50,756 nt of DNA from Chryseobacterium sp. 36-9 (GCA_001898785.1 MKVE01000018.1:86178-136933); one strand, 5' to 3'. Counted from the first letter of the stretch, positions 24,795 to 33,909 are shown. The notes: generated from the letters alone by a model not told the origin. Translations and numbers: made by a program.

Positions 24795-25285
24795 TGAAAT
24801 ACAAAGTGTCTCCCTTAGAACCGAAACACAAGAACGAAGTTTTGGAAATCTACAAATTGGGAATCGAAACCAAAAATGCAACTTTCAATACTGTTGTTCC
24901 AACTTGGGAAGAATGGGATAAAGGTCATCTTCAGCATTCAAGATTGGTGATAGAAACTGATGATAAAATTGTTGGCTGGATAGCTCTAAGTCCTGTGTCA
25001 TCAAGATGCAATTACAATGGCGTTGCAGAGGTCAGTGTTTACATTCATCCAGATTTTAGCAGATTAGGTTTTGCGTCGGAATTAATGGAAAAGATGATTT
25101 CTGAAAGTGAAAACAATGGAATATGGACATTACAATCCAGTGTTTTCCCAGAAAACGAAAGCAGCATAAAGCTTCATGAAAAGTTTGGATTCAGAGAAGT
25201 CGGTTATCGGGAAAAGATTTCCAAAATGGATGGCATCTGGAGAGACACAATTCTCTTGGAAAGACGAAGTCTGAAAATATCATAA
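24794..25285 (+). CDS. GNAT N-acetyltransferase, phosphinothricin/arsinothricin-acetyltransferase-like
   Basis: A 163-residue GNAT with the PAT/BAR pattern: KNATFNTVVPTWEEW (~27-41), GWIALSPVSSRCNYNGVAEVSVYIHPDFSRLGFASELMEKM (acetyl-CoA site ~56-96) and NESSIKLHEKFGFREVGYREKISKMDGIWRDTILLER. ArsN1 enzymes of this type acetylate the organoarsenical antibiotic arsinothricin. Operon position after arsC and a one-base overlap support that role here. A general phosphinothricin or amino-acid acetyltransferase is the alternative. Confidence 0.82.
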   Translation: MKYKVSPLEPKHKNEVLEIYKLGIETKNATFNTVVPTWEEWDKGHLQHSRLVIETDDKIVGWIALSPVSSRCNYNGVAEVSVYIHPDFSRLGFASELMEKMISESENNGIWTLQSSVFPENESSIKLHEKFGFREVGYREKISKMDGIWRDTILLERRSLKIS

Positions 25286-25290
25286 ATAAA

Positions 25291-25316
25291 AAAGTCTGAA
25301 AAAAATTTCAGACTTT
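25291..25316. terminator. bidirectional terminator between the ars operon and dnaA
   Basis: Eleven-bp perfect stem AAAGTCTGAAA/TTTCAGACTTT with a 4-nt loop and A/T flanks on both sides, placed between convergent stop codons. Confidence 0.75.
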
Positions 25317-25321
25317 AAATC

Positions 25322-26776
25322 TTATTGGGCAATTTTTTCTTTCAGATCTTTGATATACTTCTTCAATTCCTTATCGATTTTGGAAACATCCCTAATTGTA
25401 TCGCAGGCATACATTACCGTCGAATGGTCTTTTCCACCCATTTCCTCACCGATTTTAGTAAACGTCGCATTGGTATATTCTTTAGCAAAATACATAGCCA
25501 GTTGTCTTGGCAAAGCGATTTCTCTTTTTCTTGTTTTGGATAACAGCTGCTCTCTCTGAATTCCGAAATAATCGCAAACAATCTCCTGAATATAAGGAAT
25601 ATTGATGGTTTTTTTCTGAGTAGTTGCTAACTTATTGATCGTATCTTTTAAAAGATCAAGACTGAAATCAGATTTATAAACGGTTGAGTAAGCAATTACC
25701 GCATTTACAACACCGATCAGTTCTCTTACGCCGTTGGTTTTAACTTCCGAAGCCAGATAATCCAGCATATCATCCGTTAATTCGATCCCGTCACGGCTTA
25801 ATTTATCAACGATAATTTTTCTTCTCGTCTCGAAATTAGGGGATTTGATTTCTGCAGAAAGTCCCCACTTGAAACGGGAAATAATTCTTTCCTGAGTATC
25901 CAAAATATCAGCCGGCGCTTTATCAGAAGTGAGGATAATCTGTTTCCCGTTCTGATGAAGGTAATCGAAAATATGGAAGAAGCTGTCCTGAGTCGCAGCT
26001 TTTCCGGAAAGGAACTGGATATCATCGATAATCAAAACGTCAATCATCTGATAATAATTCTGGAAATCCGTTTTGTTTTGAGACTTAGCCGCTTTTACAA
26101 AATCCTGAATGAATTTTTCTGAAGATTGGTAAAGAACCACTTTCTCCGGAAAAGATGCTTTCACTTCCAGTCCAATTGCTTGCGCCAAGTGCGTTTTCCC
26201 AACACCATAGCCACCGTAAACAAACAATGGATTGAAAGCTGTTGAGCCTGGTCTTTTTGCAATCGATTTCGCAACGGTACAGGCAAATTTGTTACTCTCT
26301 CCTTCTACGAAGTTATCAAAAGACTGATCCGCTTTCAGGTTAGAATCAATATTGATTTTTTTGATTCCCGGAACTACAAACGGATTAATGTTGTTTTCCT
26401 TGATAACCGGTCTTGCTTCCTGGATTTTTGGTGCCTGTGTGGAAATCCCTTTTACATTGACTGTAATTGGTTTCTCTTTTCCTGCAGGCTTGTTTTCCAT
26501 TACAGAATACCACAACTTCACCCCTTTACCGATATTTTTTTTAAGCGCAGCAGACAGTAAAGACAAGTAATTATCCTCGATATATTCTTTGTAAAAATCA
26601 CTAGGAACAAGCAACGTAAGATTATTGTTCACCAAAGAAATTGGCTGAACTTTATCAAATAATAAGTCGAAAGAATTCTCTAACTTTTTGAGGTCTGTAT
26701 TATCCTCCGCTGCGTTTAGATTATCCCGCATAAACTGGATGCATCTATCCCAGATCAATACTAAATTTTCATTCAT
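25322..26776 (-). CDS. dnaA: chromosomal replication initiator DnaA
   Basis: A 484-residue protein. Domain I (1-85), a linker (~95-135), AAA+ domain with Walker A GGYGVGKT (188-195), Walker B VLIIDD (247-252) and sensor segments (ILTSDKAP, ERIISRFKWGL), then domain IV with the DNA-binding signature EEMGGKDHSTVMYACDTI (~445-462). It binds DnaA boxes and opens oriC. Typical length. The 135-bp gap upstream shows no DnaA-box cluster, so oriC may be elsewhere. Confidence 0.97.
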   Translation of the reverse strand: MNENLVLIWDRCIQFMRDNLNAAEDNTDLKKLENSFDLLFDKVQPISLVNNNLTLLVPSDFYKEYIEDNYLSLLSAALKKNIGKGVKLWYSVMENKPAGKEKPITVNVKGISTQAPKIQEARPVIKENNINPFVVPGIKKINIDSNLKADQSFDNFVEGESNKFACTVAKSIAKRPGSTAFNPLFVYGGYGVGKTHLAQAIGLEVKASFPEKVVLYQSSEKFIQDFVKAAKSQNKTDFQNYYQMIDVLIIDDIQFLSGKAATQDSFFHIFDYLHQNGKQIILTSDKAPADILDTQERIISRFKWGLSAEIKSPNFETRRKIIVDKLSRDGIELTDDMLDYLASEVKTNGVRELIGVVNAVIAYSTVYKSDFSLDLLKDTINKLATTQKKTINIPYIQEIVCDYFGIQREQLLSKTRKREIALPRQLAMYFAKEYTNATFTKIGEEMGGKDHSTVMYACDTIRDVSKIDKELKKYIKDLKEKIAQ

Positions 26777-26881
26777 TTTACTGCTGCTATTTCCGGTAAG
26801 ATTTTAGTTTTTTTAGAAGAAGACAAATATCTAATTATTAATTTTCATAAAAAAATTTTTTAGCTATTGATTATTTAAAAA

Positions 26882-26889
26882 TATATTTG
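26882..26889 (+). promoter_or_regulatory. candidate -7 box for the thioesterase gene
   Basis: TATATTTG (TAnnTTTG) ends 22 bp before the ATG at 26912, in the gap divergent from dnaA. Confidence 0.45.
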
Positions 26890-26911
26890 TATGAATTATT
26901 AACGACTTAAA

Positions 26912-27322
26912 ATGATACACACAACACACTCAATAAGAGTACGTTACGGAGAAACAGATCCAATGAAATATGTCTATTACGGAAACTATGCAGAATATTT
27001 TGAAGTCGCCAGAGTTGAGCTTTTTCGTGAACTCGGGATGTCATATGACGAGATCGAAAAGAAGGGAATTTTCTTACCCGTCTCCGAATATAAAATTAAG
27101 TATTTGAAACCAGGACTTTATGACCAGCTTTTGGAAATTCACACCTATGTAAAAAAAATTCCGGGGGTTAAAATTGAATTCGATTATGAAATTTATAATG
27201 AAGACAAAATAAAAATCACCGAAGCTTCAACCACACTTTTTTTTCTGGATGCTGAAACCAATAAAATCGTGAGATGCCCTGATTTTTTATTGAGACTGAT
27301 AGAAAAAAACTGGAAAATATAA
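26912..27322 (+). CDS. acyl-CoA thioesterase, YbgC/FadM type (hotdog fold)
   Basis: A 136-residue 4HBT-family enzyme. RVRYGETDPMKYVYYGNYAEYFEVARVELFRELG is the YbgC/FadM signature, with the catalytic Asp in ETDPM; the usual 'G.V.h..Y' is K-Y-V-Y-Y here (Tyr for His). It hydrolyses acyl-CoA thioesters. Start is the first ATG after the promoter. The following gene is only 67 bp away and may be cotranscribed. Confidence 0.88.
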   Translation: MIHTTHSIRVRYGETDPMKYVYYGNYAEYFEVARVELFRELGMSYDEIEKKGIFLPVSEYKIKYLKPGLYDQLLEIHTYVKKIPGVKIEFDYEIYNEDKIKITEASTTLFFLDAETNKIVRCPDFLLRLIEKNWKI

Positions 27323-27389
27323 TTTTGCGCAAAATTTGCATTGCTTCATTAGACATGATAAGTCACAAAAATCAGTAAAGCTTATCCTA

Positions 27390-27911
27390 ATGAAAAAATT
27401 AATTTTATTACTCGCCTGCGCATCCTTACTTTGCTGTATAAGAACGGACATGGACCTGAAAACCCTTCAGGACATTATCAGCAAAAGCTATTATACCAAT
27501 AAGCTGAACATCAATGATGAAATGAAATTTTATCGATCTGATGGGAAAAGAGACATCAATTTTGAAAATTATTTAATCAAAAACAATGCACTGACTTTAG
27601 TTTCAGGAGATTTTAACCATGACGGAGAAGAAGATTATATGGCTAATGTCAGCAATAATTTTAATAAAACGTCCATTGCCCCTTCACAATATTTTCCTAT
27701 TATTATAACCTTGAAAAGCGGCAGGTACTTTATATATAAATTAGACAAATTTTTTGATGCAAAATCCGTTGGGGCAAAGATAAACATCCAGGACAAAGAT
27801 TATATTCTGCTTTTATCCAAAGACCCGGAAAACGAAAACAGGATCACAAAAGATACCTTCAGGTTTGAAAATAATAATATAATGATGTTTGACAAAAACA
27901 CGATAAAATAA
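27390..27911 (+). CDS. exported hypothetical protein with a VCBS-like calcium-type loop
   Basis: A 173-residue protein. N-terminus MKKLILLLACASLLCC is a hydrophobic signal; two Cys at 15-16 could be lipidated but the lipobox (S-L-L-C) is poor. One VCBS/FG-GAP-like motif LVSGDFNHDGEEDYMANVS (~69-87) has the D-x-N-x-D-G Ca2+ loop; otherwise no family recognised. ATG 27390 was chosen over an in-frame one 54 bp upstream because the signal peptide begins here. It lies 7 bp before the GH43 gene. Confidence 0.6.
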   Translation: MKKLILLLACASLLCCIRTDMDLKTLQDIISKSYYTNKLNINDEMKFYRSDGKRDINFENYLIKNNALTLVSGDFNHDGEEDYMANVSNNFNKTSIAPSQYFPIIITLKSGRYFIYKLDKFFDAKSVGAKINIQDKDYILLLSKDPENENRITKDTFRFENNNIMMFDKNTIK

Positions 27912-27918
27912 ATATATA

Positions 27919-29673
27919 ATGAAGAAACTATTATTAATACATTTAATACTTTTATTCAATCCAATTTTCTCTCAACAAAAAACGTTCTGTAACCCGATCA
28001 ATATAGACTACGGTTACACACCTTTCGAAGTTTTTTCCAAACAAGGAAAGCATCGTGCAACGGCTGATCCTGTCATTGTCAATTTTCAGAAAAAACTTTT
28101 TCTATTTTCTACCAACCAGGAAGGTTATTGGTACTCTGACAATATGTTGGATTGGAAATTCGTCCACAGAAAATTTCTTTTAGACAATAAATACACTCAC
28201 GACCTGAACGCTCCCGCAGTTTGGGCAATGAAAGATACGCTTTACGTTTTCGGTTCAACCTGGGAGCAGGATTTCCCGATTTGGAAAAGTACCAATCCCA
28301 CAAAAGACGATTGGAAAATTGCTGTTGACACTTTGAAAGTCGGCGCTTGGGATCCCGCATTTCATTACGATGAGGACAAAAATAAATTATACCTGTATTG
28401 GGGTTCCAGCAACGAATGGCCTCTTCTTGGAACCGAAGTCAAAACCAAAACTTTACAGTCGGAAGGTTTCGTAAAACCTGTCATCAGACTAAAACCTGAA
28501 GACCACGGCTGGGAAAGATTTGGAGAATATAATGACAATGTTTTTCTTCAGCCATTTGTGGAAGGTGCGTGGATGACCAAATATAAAGACAAATATTATC
28601 TTCAATATGGTGCGCCAGCAACGGAATTCAGTGGTTACTCAGACGGGGTTTATGTTTCAAAAAATCCATTGGAAGGTTTTGAATACCAACAACACAATCC
28701 TTTTTCCTATAAACCTGGAGGTTTTGCAAGAGGCGCCGGACACGGTGCAACATTTCAGGACAACTTTGGAAACTGGTGGCACATTTCAACCATTTTTATT
28801 TCAACAAAAAATAATTTCGAAAGACGATTAGGAATTTGGCCGACTGGATTTGATAAAGATGATGTGATGTACACCAACACTGCTTATGGCGATTATCCAA
28901 CTTTGTTACCACAATATGCGCAAGGAAAAGATTTTTCAAAAGGATTATTTCCGGGTTGGATGTTGTTGAACTATAACAAACCCGTTCAGGTATCATCGAC
29001 TCTAGGTGGTTATCATTCTAATTATGCAGTGGATGAGGATATCAAAACTTACTGGTCTGCAAAAACCGGAAATTCCGGAGAATGGTTTCAGACGGATTTA
29101 GGAGAAGTTTCTACAATCAATGCGATTCAGGTCAATTATGCGGATCAGGATGCAGAGTTTATGGGAAAAACATTAGGCAAAATGCATCAGTATAAAATCT
29201 ATGGTTCTAATGACGGCAAAAACTGGAAAGTGATTGTCGATAAATCTAAAAACCAAACCGACGTTCCTCACGATTATATCGAATTGGAAAATCCTGCAAA
29301 AGCAAGATTCCTGAAAATGGAAAACCTGAAAATGCCGACAGGAAAATTTGCTTTAAGTGGATTCCGAGTGTTTGGAAAAGGCGCTGGAACAAAACCCGAA
29401 AAAGTTCAAAATTTTGTTCCACTGCGAGCTGACCCAAAAAAATATGGCGAAAGAAGAAGTATTTGGATGAAGTGGCAGCAAAATTCTGATGCAGACGGTT
29501 ACGTTATCTATTGGGGAAAATCGCCGGAAAAATTATATGGAAGCATTATGGTTTACGGAAAAAACGAATATTTCTTTACCGGCGCAGATAGAACAGATGC
29601 CTATTATTTTCAAATTGAGGCCTTTAATGCCAACGGAATCTCTGAAAGAACAGAGGTTATAAAATCAGAATAA
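27919..29673 (+). CDS. secreted GH43-family glycosidase with F5/8-type C and fibronectin III-like domains
   Basis: A 584-residue exported enzyme (signal ~1-19, IFSQ). Five-bladed propeller: catalytic base D50 (ATADPVI), pKa-tuning D145 (WDPAFHY) and general acid E215 (VEGAWMT) are all in place. A discoidin-like domain spans about 350-455 (SNYAVDEDIKTYWSAKTGNSGEWFQ) and an FN3-like domain about 480-584. GH43 members cut arabinan, xylan or galactan side chains. No SusC/SusD neighbours, so it acts as a stand-alone enzyme. It lacks a T9SS sorting domain. Confidence 0.88.
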   Translation: MKKLLLIHLILLFNPIFSQQKTFCNPINIDYGYTPFEVFSKQGKHRATADPVIVNFQKKLFLFSTNQEGYWYSDNMLDWKFVHRKFLLDNKYTHDLNAPAVWAMKDTLYVFGSTWEQDFPIWKSTNPTKDDWKIAVDTLKVGAWDPAFHYDEDKNKLYLYWGSSNEWPLLGTEVKTKTLQSEGFVKPVIRLKPEDHGWERFGEYNDNVFLQPFVEGAWMTKYKDKYYLQYGAPATEFSGYSDGVYVSKNPLEGFEYQQHNPFSYKPGGFARGAGHGATFQDNFGNWWHISTIFISTKNNFERRLGIWPTGFDKDDVMYTNTAYGDYPTLLPQYAQGKDFSKGLFPGWMLLNYNKPVQVSSTLGGYHSNYAVDEDIKTYWSAKTGNSGEWFQTDLGEVSTINAIQVNYADQDAEFMGKTLGKMHQYKIYGSNDGKNWKVIVDKSKNQTDVPHDYIELENPAKARFLKMENLKMPTGKFALSGFRVFGKGAGTKPEKVQNFVPLRADPKKYGERRSIWMKWQQNSDADGYVIYWGKSPEKLYGSIMVYGKNEYFFTGADRTDAYYFQIEAFNANGISERTEVIKSE

Positions 29674-29700
29674 ATTTTAAAGTTTTACAGACAAAAATTC

Positions 29701-29736
29701 AAGCTTTCGAAGTCTTTCTTCGAAAGCTTTTTTATT
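29701..29736 (+). terminator. intrinsic terminator of the GH43 gene
   Basis: Eleven-bp perfect stem AAGCTTTCGAA/TTCGAAAGCTT with a 7-nt loop, then TTTTTATTTTT. Confidence 0.85.
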
Positions 29737-29904
29737 TTTCATGATTATTATTTCGAAATATTAAATTTCCATTAATTCAATAATTTTAAAAATTAGATTA
29801 ATATTCATTAATAAACTCAAATTTTAAAAGAAAAATACTCAACATTTTTTCATTAATTGAAATAATTTTATAAATTTATAAACAGTAAAAGAATTTAACA
29901 GCGA

Positions 29905-31032
29905 ATGGAGTTTTTTCTGACATCAGAAGATAATGATGACCGACCGATTTTTATTACCGGCAATTTTAACAAGTGGAATCCGAAAGATTCAAAATTCAGA
30001 CTGGAAAAGATGGATGACAACAACTATTACATCAATATTCCTGCTGAATTACTAAACGATGAGATAGAATATAAGTTTACAAAAGGTGGCTGGGAAAATG
30101 TCGAGATCGACAAATACGACAACATCACACCGAACAGAAAGACAAAAAAAGAGAAAAAGAAAACGCAGGATAAAGTTGAAAAATGGAGACTGAATTGGGG
30201 ACCTTTCAAAAAAGAATTTTTCCCGATTACGGAATTGGTTGATGATGCATTCTATATTCCACAGCTTGATAAGACCAGAAAAGTCTGGGCGCTTTTGCCT
30301 TACGATTATTATGATTCTGAGAAGAATTATCCGGTTTTGTATTTGCAGGATGCACAGAATTTATTTAATGACGGTTCCGAATTTGGAAATTGGGAAATCG
30401 ATAAAAAGCTAGCTCTTCTTGCAGAATATGGACGGGGCGATTTGATTGTCATTGCAGTAGAACACGGCAACGACGACCGGATCAAAGAATATATTTTTGA
30501 TAATGAAGATGTAACGAAAAATGCAGAAGGTAAAAAATATCTGAGGTTCATTACTGACACTTTGAAGCCTTGGATTGACAAAAATTACAGAACAAAAAAA
30601 GACAGGGAAAACACGGGAATCGGCGGAAGCTCTTTGGGTGGATTGATTAGCATTTATGGCGGATTCCTTTATCCGGAAGTTTATTCCAAATTGCTGATTT
30701 TCTCACCTTCGCTTTGGGTAGAACCGGAAAACAATTTCCCAATGATAAGGTTTGATAACCCCTACAAACTAAAGGTTTATCTCTATGGCGGTAAAAAAGA
30801 AGGTTCTCGAATGGTGGGAAGAATAAGATTATTTGAAAAAGCTTTGAAAAAATTAACTGCTCAGAAATCCTTCGATTTTGAAGTCAGAACCAGCATCAGC
30901 GACAAAGGAACGCATCAGGAATTTTTCTGGTCTCAGGAATTTCCAAGAGCCGTAGAATGGCTTTTCATAGACAGTCTGGAAAGTCCTGTGAAAGCCAAAA
31001 ATGAATTAGAAAAGAACGAAGCAAATGATTAA
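29905..31032 (+). CDS. esterase (PF00756-type) with N-terminal glycogen-binding-like beta-sandwich
   Basis: A 375-residue cytosolic protein with no signal peptide. Residues 1-75 are an E-set/CBM48-like module (IFITGNFNKWNPKDSKFRLEK...EYKFTKGGWENVEIDK). From ~110 to ~360 it is an enterochelin-esterase-like alpha/beta hydrolase: GGSSLGG with nucleophile S243 and late His in KGTHQEFFW. It probably cleaves an ester or peptide-like bond in a soluble metabolite. The stop codon overlaps the next gene by 8 bp, so it is translationally coupled to the M17 peptidase. First gene of the metabolite cluster. Confidence 0.8.
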   Translation: MEFFLTSEDNDDRPIFITGNFNKWNPKDSKFRLEKMDDNNYYINIPAELLNDEIEYKFTKGGWENVEIDKYDNITPNRKTKKEKKKTQDKVEKWRLNWGPFKKEFFPITELVDDAFYIPQLDKTRKVWALLPYDYYDSEKNYPVLYLQDAQNLFNDGSEFGNWEIDKKLALLAEYGRGDLIVIAVEHGNDDRIKEYIFDNEDVTKNAEGKKYLRFITDTLKPWIDKNYRTKKDRENTGIGGSSLGGLISIYGGFLYPEVYSKLLIFSPSLWVEPENNFPMIRFDNPYKLKVYLYGGKKEGSRMVGRIRLFEKALKKLTAQKSFDFEVRTSISDKGTHQEFFWSQEFPRAVEWLFIDSLESPVKAKNELEKNEAND

Positions 31033-32428
31033 AATTTACAATAAAAAAGAATCAACAACTCAAAACATATATCTGTTCAGCGAAGCCGATTGGGAACAGG
31101 AAAAAAACTCACATCCAAATGTTGAATTATTCTTCAATGGAAAAAAGAACGAGGTTTTCATTAAGACCAATTCAGATGAAATCAGTTTTTTCGTTGGAAT
31201 CGGAAAAGACGCAAAAGGTTTTGAAATTCAATCTATCGCTAACAAATTTGCGAATGATTACAAAAAAAATCTACAATCTGTTCCAACTTCTGTTATTTCA
31301 AAATTAGGATTGAATTTGACTGAAGAATTGGTGAAAGGTTTATTTTTGGGAACTTACCTCTACCCTTTCGAAAAATCGCATCCGTTTTGGCAGGAGAATT
31401 TTGAATTGTACTTAGAAAACATTTCTGAAGAAGAAGGAAAAAATTTAGCCTTAAAAACAGAAGCGCTTTGCAACGGTCAATTTGCCGGAATGGAATGGCT
31501 GAACAAACCAGCTAACCATAAAAAAGTGAATCAGATTTCAGATTTCCTGAAATCAACGGCAGAAAAATATGGCATAAAATATAAAGTCTTCAACAGAGAA
31601 GAATCGATCAAAGAAGGTTTAGGCGCATTTGTAGCAGTTAATCAGGGAAGTTCGCAGGAAGCTGCTTTCACCATTTTGGAATACAATTGCGGAAAAGAAA
31701 ATGTGAAAACTTTCGGTTTAGTCGGAAAATGCGTATTGTTTGACACAGGCGGAATTTCCATAAAACCTTCCGCCAATCTGCATTATATGAAAAGCGATAT
31801 GGGCGGTGCTAGTGCTGTTATTGGCGCTTTGATAACGGCTTCGGAACTTAAACTTCCTGTAAATATTATTACAATTCTCCCGATCACAGACAATGCAGTT
31901 TCTGAAAAGGCGTATTTGCCTAGTGATGTAGTAACGTCTTACAACGGAAAAACAATTGAAGTCTTGGACACCGATGCAGAAGGCAGAATGACTTTGGCAG
32001 ACGGACTTTCTTATCTATCAAAAAACTTCAAAACCGATGTCCTGATAGATTTGGCAACGCTCACTGGAAGCTCGGTCAGAATGTTTGGTTACACTTGCGG
32101 TGCATATTTTTCCAATAATGACGAGTTGAAGAAAAAGCTGGAACAATCAGCAGACAAAACCAATCAACGTCTTTGGAATCTGCCGCTTTGGGATGTTTGG
32201 AAAGATGATTTCACTTCGGATGTTGCAGATTTTAAGAACATTTCGATGAAACCCTTCGGAGATTGCATTATTGCAGGAAAATTCTTGGAACAGTTTATAG
32301 AAGATCACGAAAATTGGGCACATTTGGATATTGCCGGCGTCGCATTTGGGAATGTCGGTTATGCAAAGGATAAAGCAGCAACAGGTTACGGCGTTCAGCT
32401 TTTACTGGACGTTATGGAGAATTATTAA
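31025..32428 (+). CDS. M17 leucyl-aminopeptidase-family protein
   Basis: A 467-residue enzyme. The divergent N-terminal domain is followed by the di-zinc catalytic domain: LVGKCVLFDTGGISIKPSANLHYMKSDMGGASAVIGAL (~237-274), then NGKTIEVLDTDAEGRMTLADGLSYL (~314-338) with the DTDAEGR signature. It removes N-terminal residues from peptides. Being tied by 8 bp to an esterase and next to ligases, it may trim or degrade the pathway product rather than act as a general housekeeping aminopeptidase (inference). Confidence 0.9.
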   Translation: MIKIYNKKESTTQNIYLFSEADWEQEKNSHPNVELFFNGKKNEVFIKTNSDEISFFVGIGKDAKGFEIQSIANKFANDYKKNLQSVPTSVISKLGLNLTEELVKGLFLGTYLYPFEKSHPFWQENFELYLENISEEEGKNLALKTEALCNGQFAGMEWLNKPANHKKVNQISDFLKSTAEKYGIKYKVFNREESIKEGLGAFVAVNQGSSQEAAFTILEYNCGKENVKTFGLVGKCVLFDTGGISIKPSANLHYMKSDMGGASAVIGALITASELKLPVNIITILPITDNAVSEKAYLPSDVVTSYNGKTIEVLDTDAEGRMTLADGLSYLSKNFKTDVLIDLATLTGSSVRMFGYTCGAYFSNNDELKKKLEQSADKTNQRLWNLPLWDVWKDDFTSDVADFKNISMKPFGDCIIAGKFLEQFIEDHENWAHLDIAGVAFGNVGYAKDKAATGYGVQLLLDVMENY

Positions 32429-32430
32429 AA

Positions 32431-32558
32431 TGTGGGTGTGCCCCTTTGTTTCGTCTTTGAGGACGAAACAAGCGGGTCGGTCTACGGGCAGTCGCTTTTC
32501 CGAAAAACCTGGCAAAGTTTTCGGAAAGAGCTCCAACAATGCCCTTCGCCCTCACACA
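32431..32558 (+). repeat. MITE-like intergenic repeat with two hairpins
   Basis: About 128 bp, GC-richer than its surroundings. Hairpin 1: TTGTTTCGTC/GACGAAACAA (32446-32471, perfect 10-bp arms). Hairpin 2: TTTCCGAAAA/TTTTCGGAAA (32497-32527, perfect 10-bp arms). Between them lies the text AAGCGGGTCGGTCTACGGGC. The outer ends are weakly inverted (TGTGGGTGTG, CCCTCACACA). This resembles dispersed elements of Flavobacteriia. It fills most of the 205-bp gap between the M17 gene and the first ATP-grasp gene. Confidence 0.65.
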
Positions 32559-32633
32559 GTTGCGAAATTAGAATATCAAATAAAAAAACACATTTGTACA
32601 CCATTATCTAAAACTGTACAAAAAATTTGAAAT

Positions 32634-33839
32634 ATGGAAAAAACTATTGTCTGTATCTCTTGTTATTACAAAGGTTATGATTTCATGGACGAGTGCAAAA
32701 AACTCGGCAACAAAGTCATTTTGATCACATCAGAAAACCTGAAGGAAAAACCTTGGCCTTGGCACGCCATAGACGAGATTTATTATATGCCAGAACTTGA
32801 ACCTTCGGTCTGGAATCTTGACCATTTGGTTCAGGGATTTGCTTACCTGATGAAAAATCACCAAATCGACGCCGTCATTGCTTTGGATGATTACGATGTA
32901 GAAAAAGCAGCAATGATTCGGGAAACTTACCGTATTCCAGGAATGGGACAAACGACACATCGTTATTTCCGAGACAAGTTAGCAATGCGCCAACAGGCAA
33001 AAGACAACGGCATTTCTGTTCCTGAATTTTCTTCCATTTTCAATGATGCAAAACTTCACCAGTTCACACAGGATGTTCCCGGACCTTGGGTTTTAAAACC
33101 ACGTTCCGAAGCTTCCGCAAGTGGTATTAAGAAAATCAATTCTGCGGATGAACTTTGGCCGGCTGTGGAAAATCTTGGCGATGAACGTTACAAATTCCTT
33201 TTAGAAGCTTTTAAGCCAGGCGACGTTTATCACGTGGATTGCTTGGTTTATAACAAAGAAATCGTGTTTTCCTGCTTTTCAAAATACCTTTCTCCACCAA
33301 TGAAAGTTTCTCACGAAGGCGGCGTTTTTCGCACTAAAACTTTAGACAAAAATTCGGAAGAAGCAAAAGGTTTAGACCAAATCAACAAACAAGTCTTGGA
33401 TAAATTCGGAATCCAAAACGGCGCAACTCACAGTGAATATATCAGAGGAACAGACGGACGATACTATTTCCTTGAAACATCTTCCAGAGTTGGTGGTGCT
33501 CATATTCCTGATATGGTTGAAGCTGCAACCGGAGTTAATATCTGGCGAGAATGGGCAAGACTGGAAAATGCGTTATTAGAAGGAACTCACTATTCAGTTG
33601 AGGAAACTCAAAAATTATATTCCGGATTGATTGTGGCATTAGCAAAAGATAAGCATCCCAATACTCAGAATTTACAAAGTGACGAAGTGGAAAAATTTTT
33701 ACCAATCGATTATCATATTGGAATTGTTTACAAAGCAAAAACTGCAGATATCATCGCGGAAAGACTAGACCAAGCAGCAGAAGTTGTCACAGAACAAATC
33801 CTGAATATTCTTCCTCCAAAAGAAAAACCAACGAGTTAG
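32634..33839 (+). CDS. ATP-grasp ligase 1 of the metabolite cluster
   Basis: A 401-residue ATP-grasp enzyme of the biotin-carboxylase/carbamoyl-phosphate-synthase-like class. Preceding Rossmann-like domain (1-100), then ATP-grasp: RDKLAMRQQAKDNGISVP (~123-140), nucleotide-loop WVLKPRSEASASGIKKI (~160-176), LLEAFKPGDVYHVD (~198) and metal-site YFLETSSRVGGAHIPDMVEAATG (~287-309). It activates a carboxylate as an acyl phosphate and joins it to an amine or thiol. Its promoter is not clear, and it is 205 bp past the M17 gene. Confidence 0.88.
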   Translation: MEKTIVCISCYYKGYDFMDECKKLGNKVILITSENLKEKPWPWHAIDEIYYMPELEPSVWNLDHLVQGFAYLMKNHQIDAVIALDDYDVEKAAMIRETYRIPGMGQTTHRYFRDKLAMRQQAKDNGISVPEFSSIFNDAKLHQFTQDVPGPWVLKPRSEASASGIKKINSADELWPAVENLGDERYKFLLEAFKPGDVYHVDCLVYNKEIVFSCFSKYLSPPMKVSHEGGVFRTKTLDKNSEEAKGLDQINKQVLDKFGIQNGATHSEYIRGTDGRYYFLETSSRVGGAHIPDMVEAATGVNIWREWARLENALLEGTHYSVEETQKLYSGLIVALAKDKHPNTQNLQSDEVEKFLPIDYHIGIVYKAKTADIIAERLDQAAEVVTEQILNILPPKEKPTS

Positions 33840-33909
33840 ATTCTGTCTTTGAAAACCTCACAATTTTAATTAATCTTTTATCAATTATCATTCATCAATC
33901 ATAAAAAAG

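Noticed and set aside
26777-26911. Possible oriC next to dnaA
   Set aside because: No cluster of DnaA boxes (TTATNCACA-like), no GATC-rich or AT-13mer array; only a promoter box and AT-rich spacer. The lone TTATCAACA-like site in the repeat at 21448-21603 is not near dnaA and stands alone.
27336-27389. Upstream in-frame start for the 27390 gene
   Set aside because: It would put 18 polar residues in front of a clear signal peptide.
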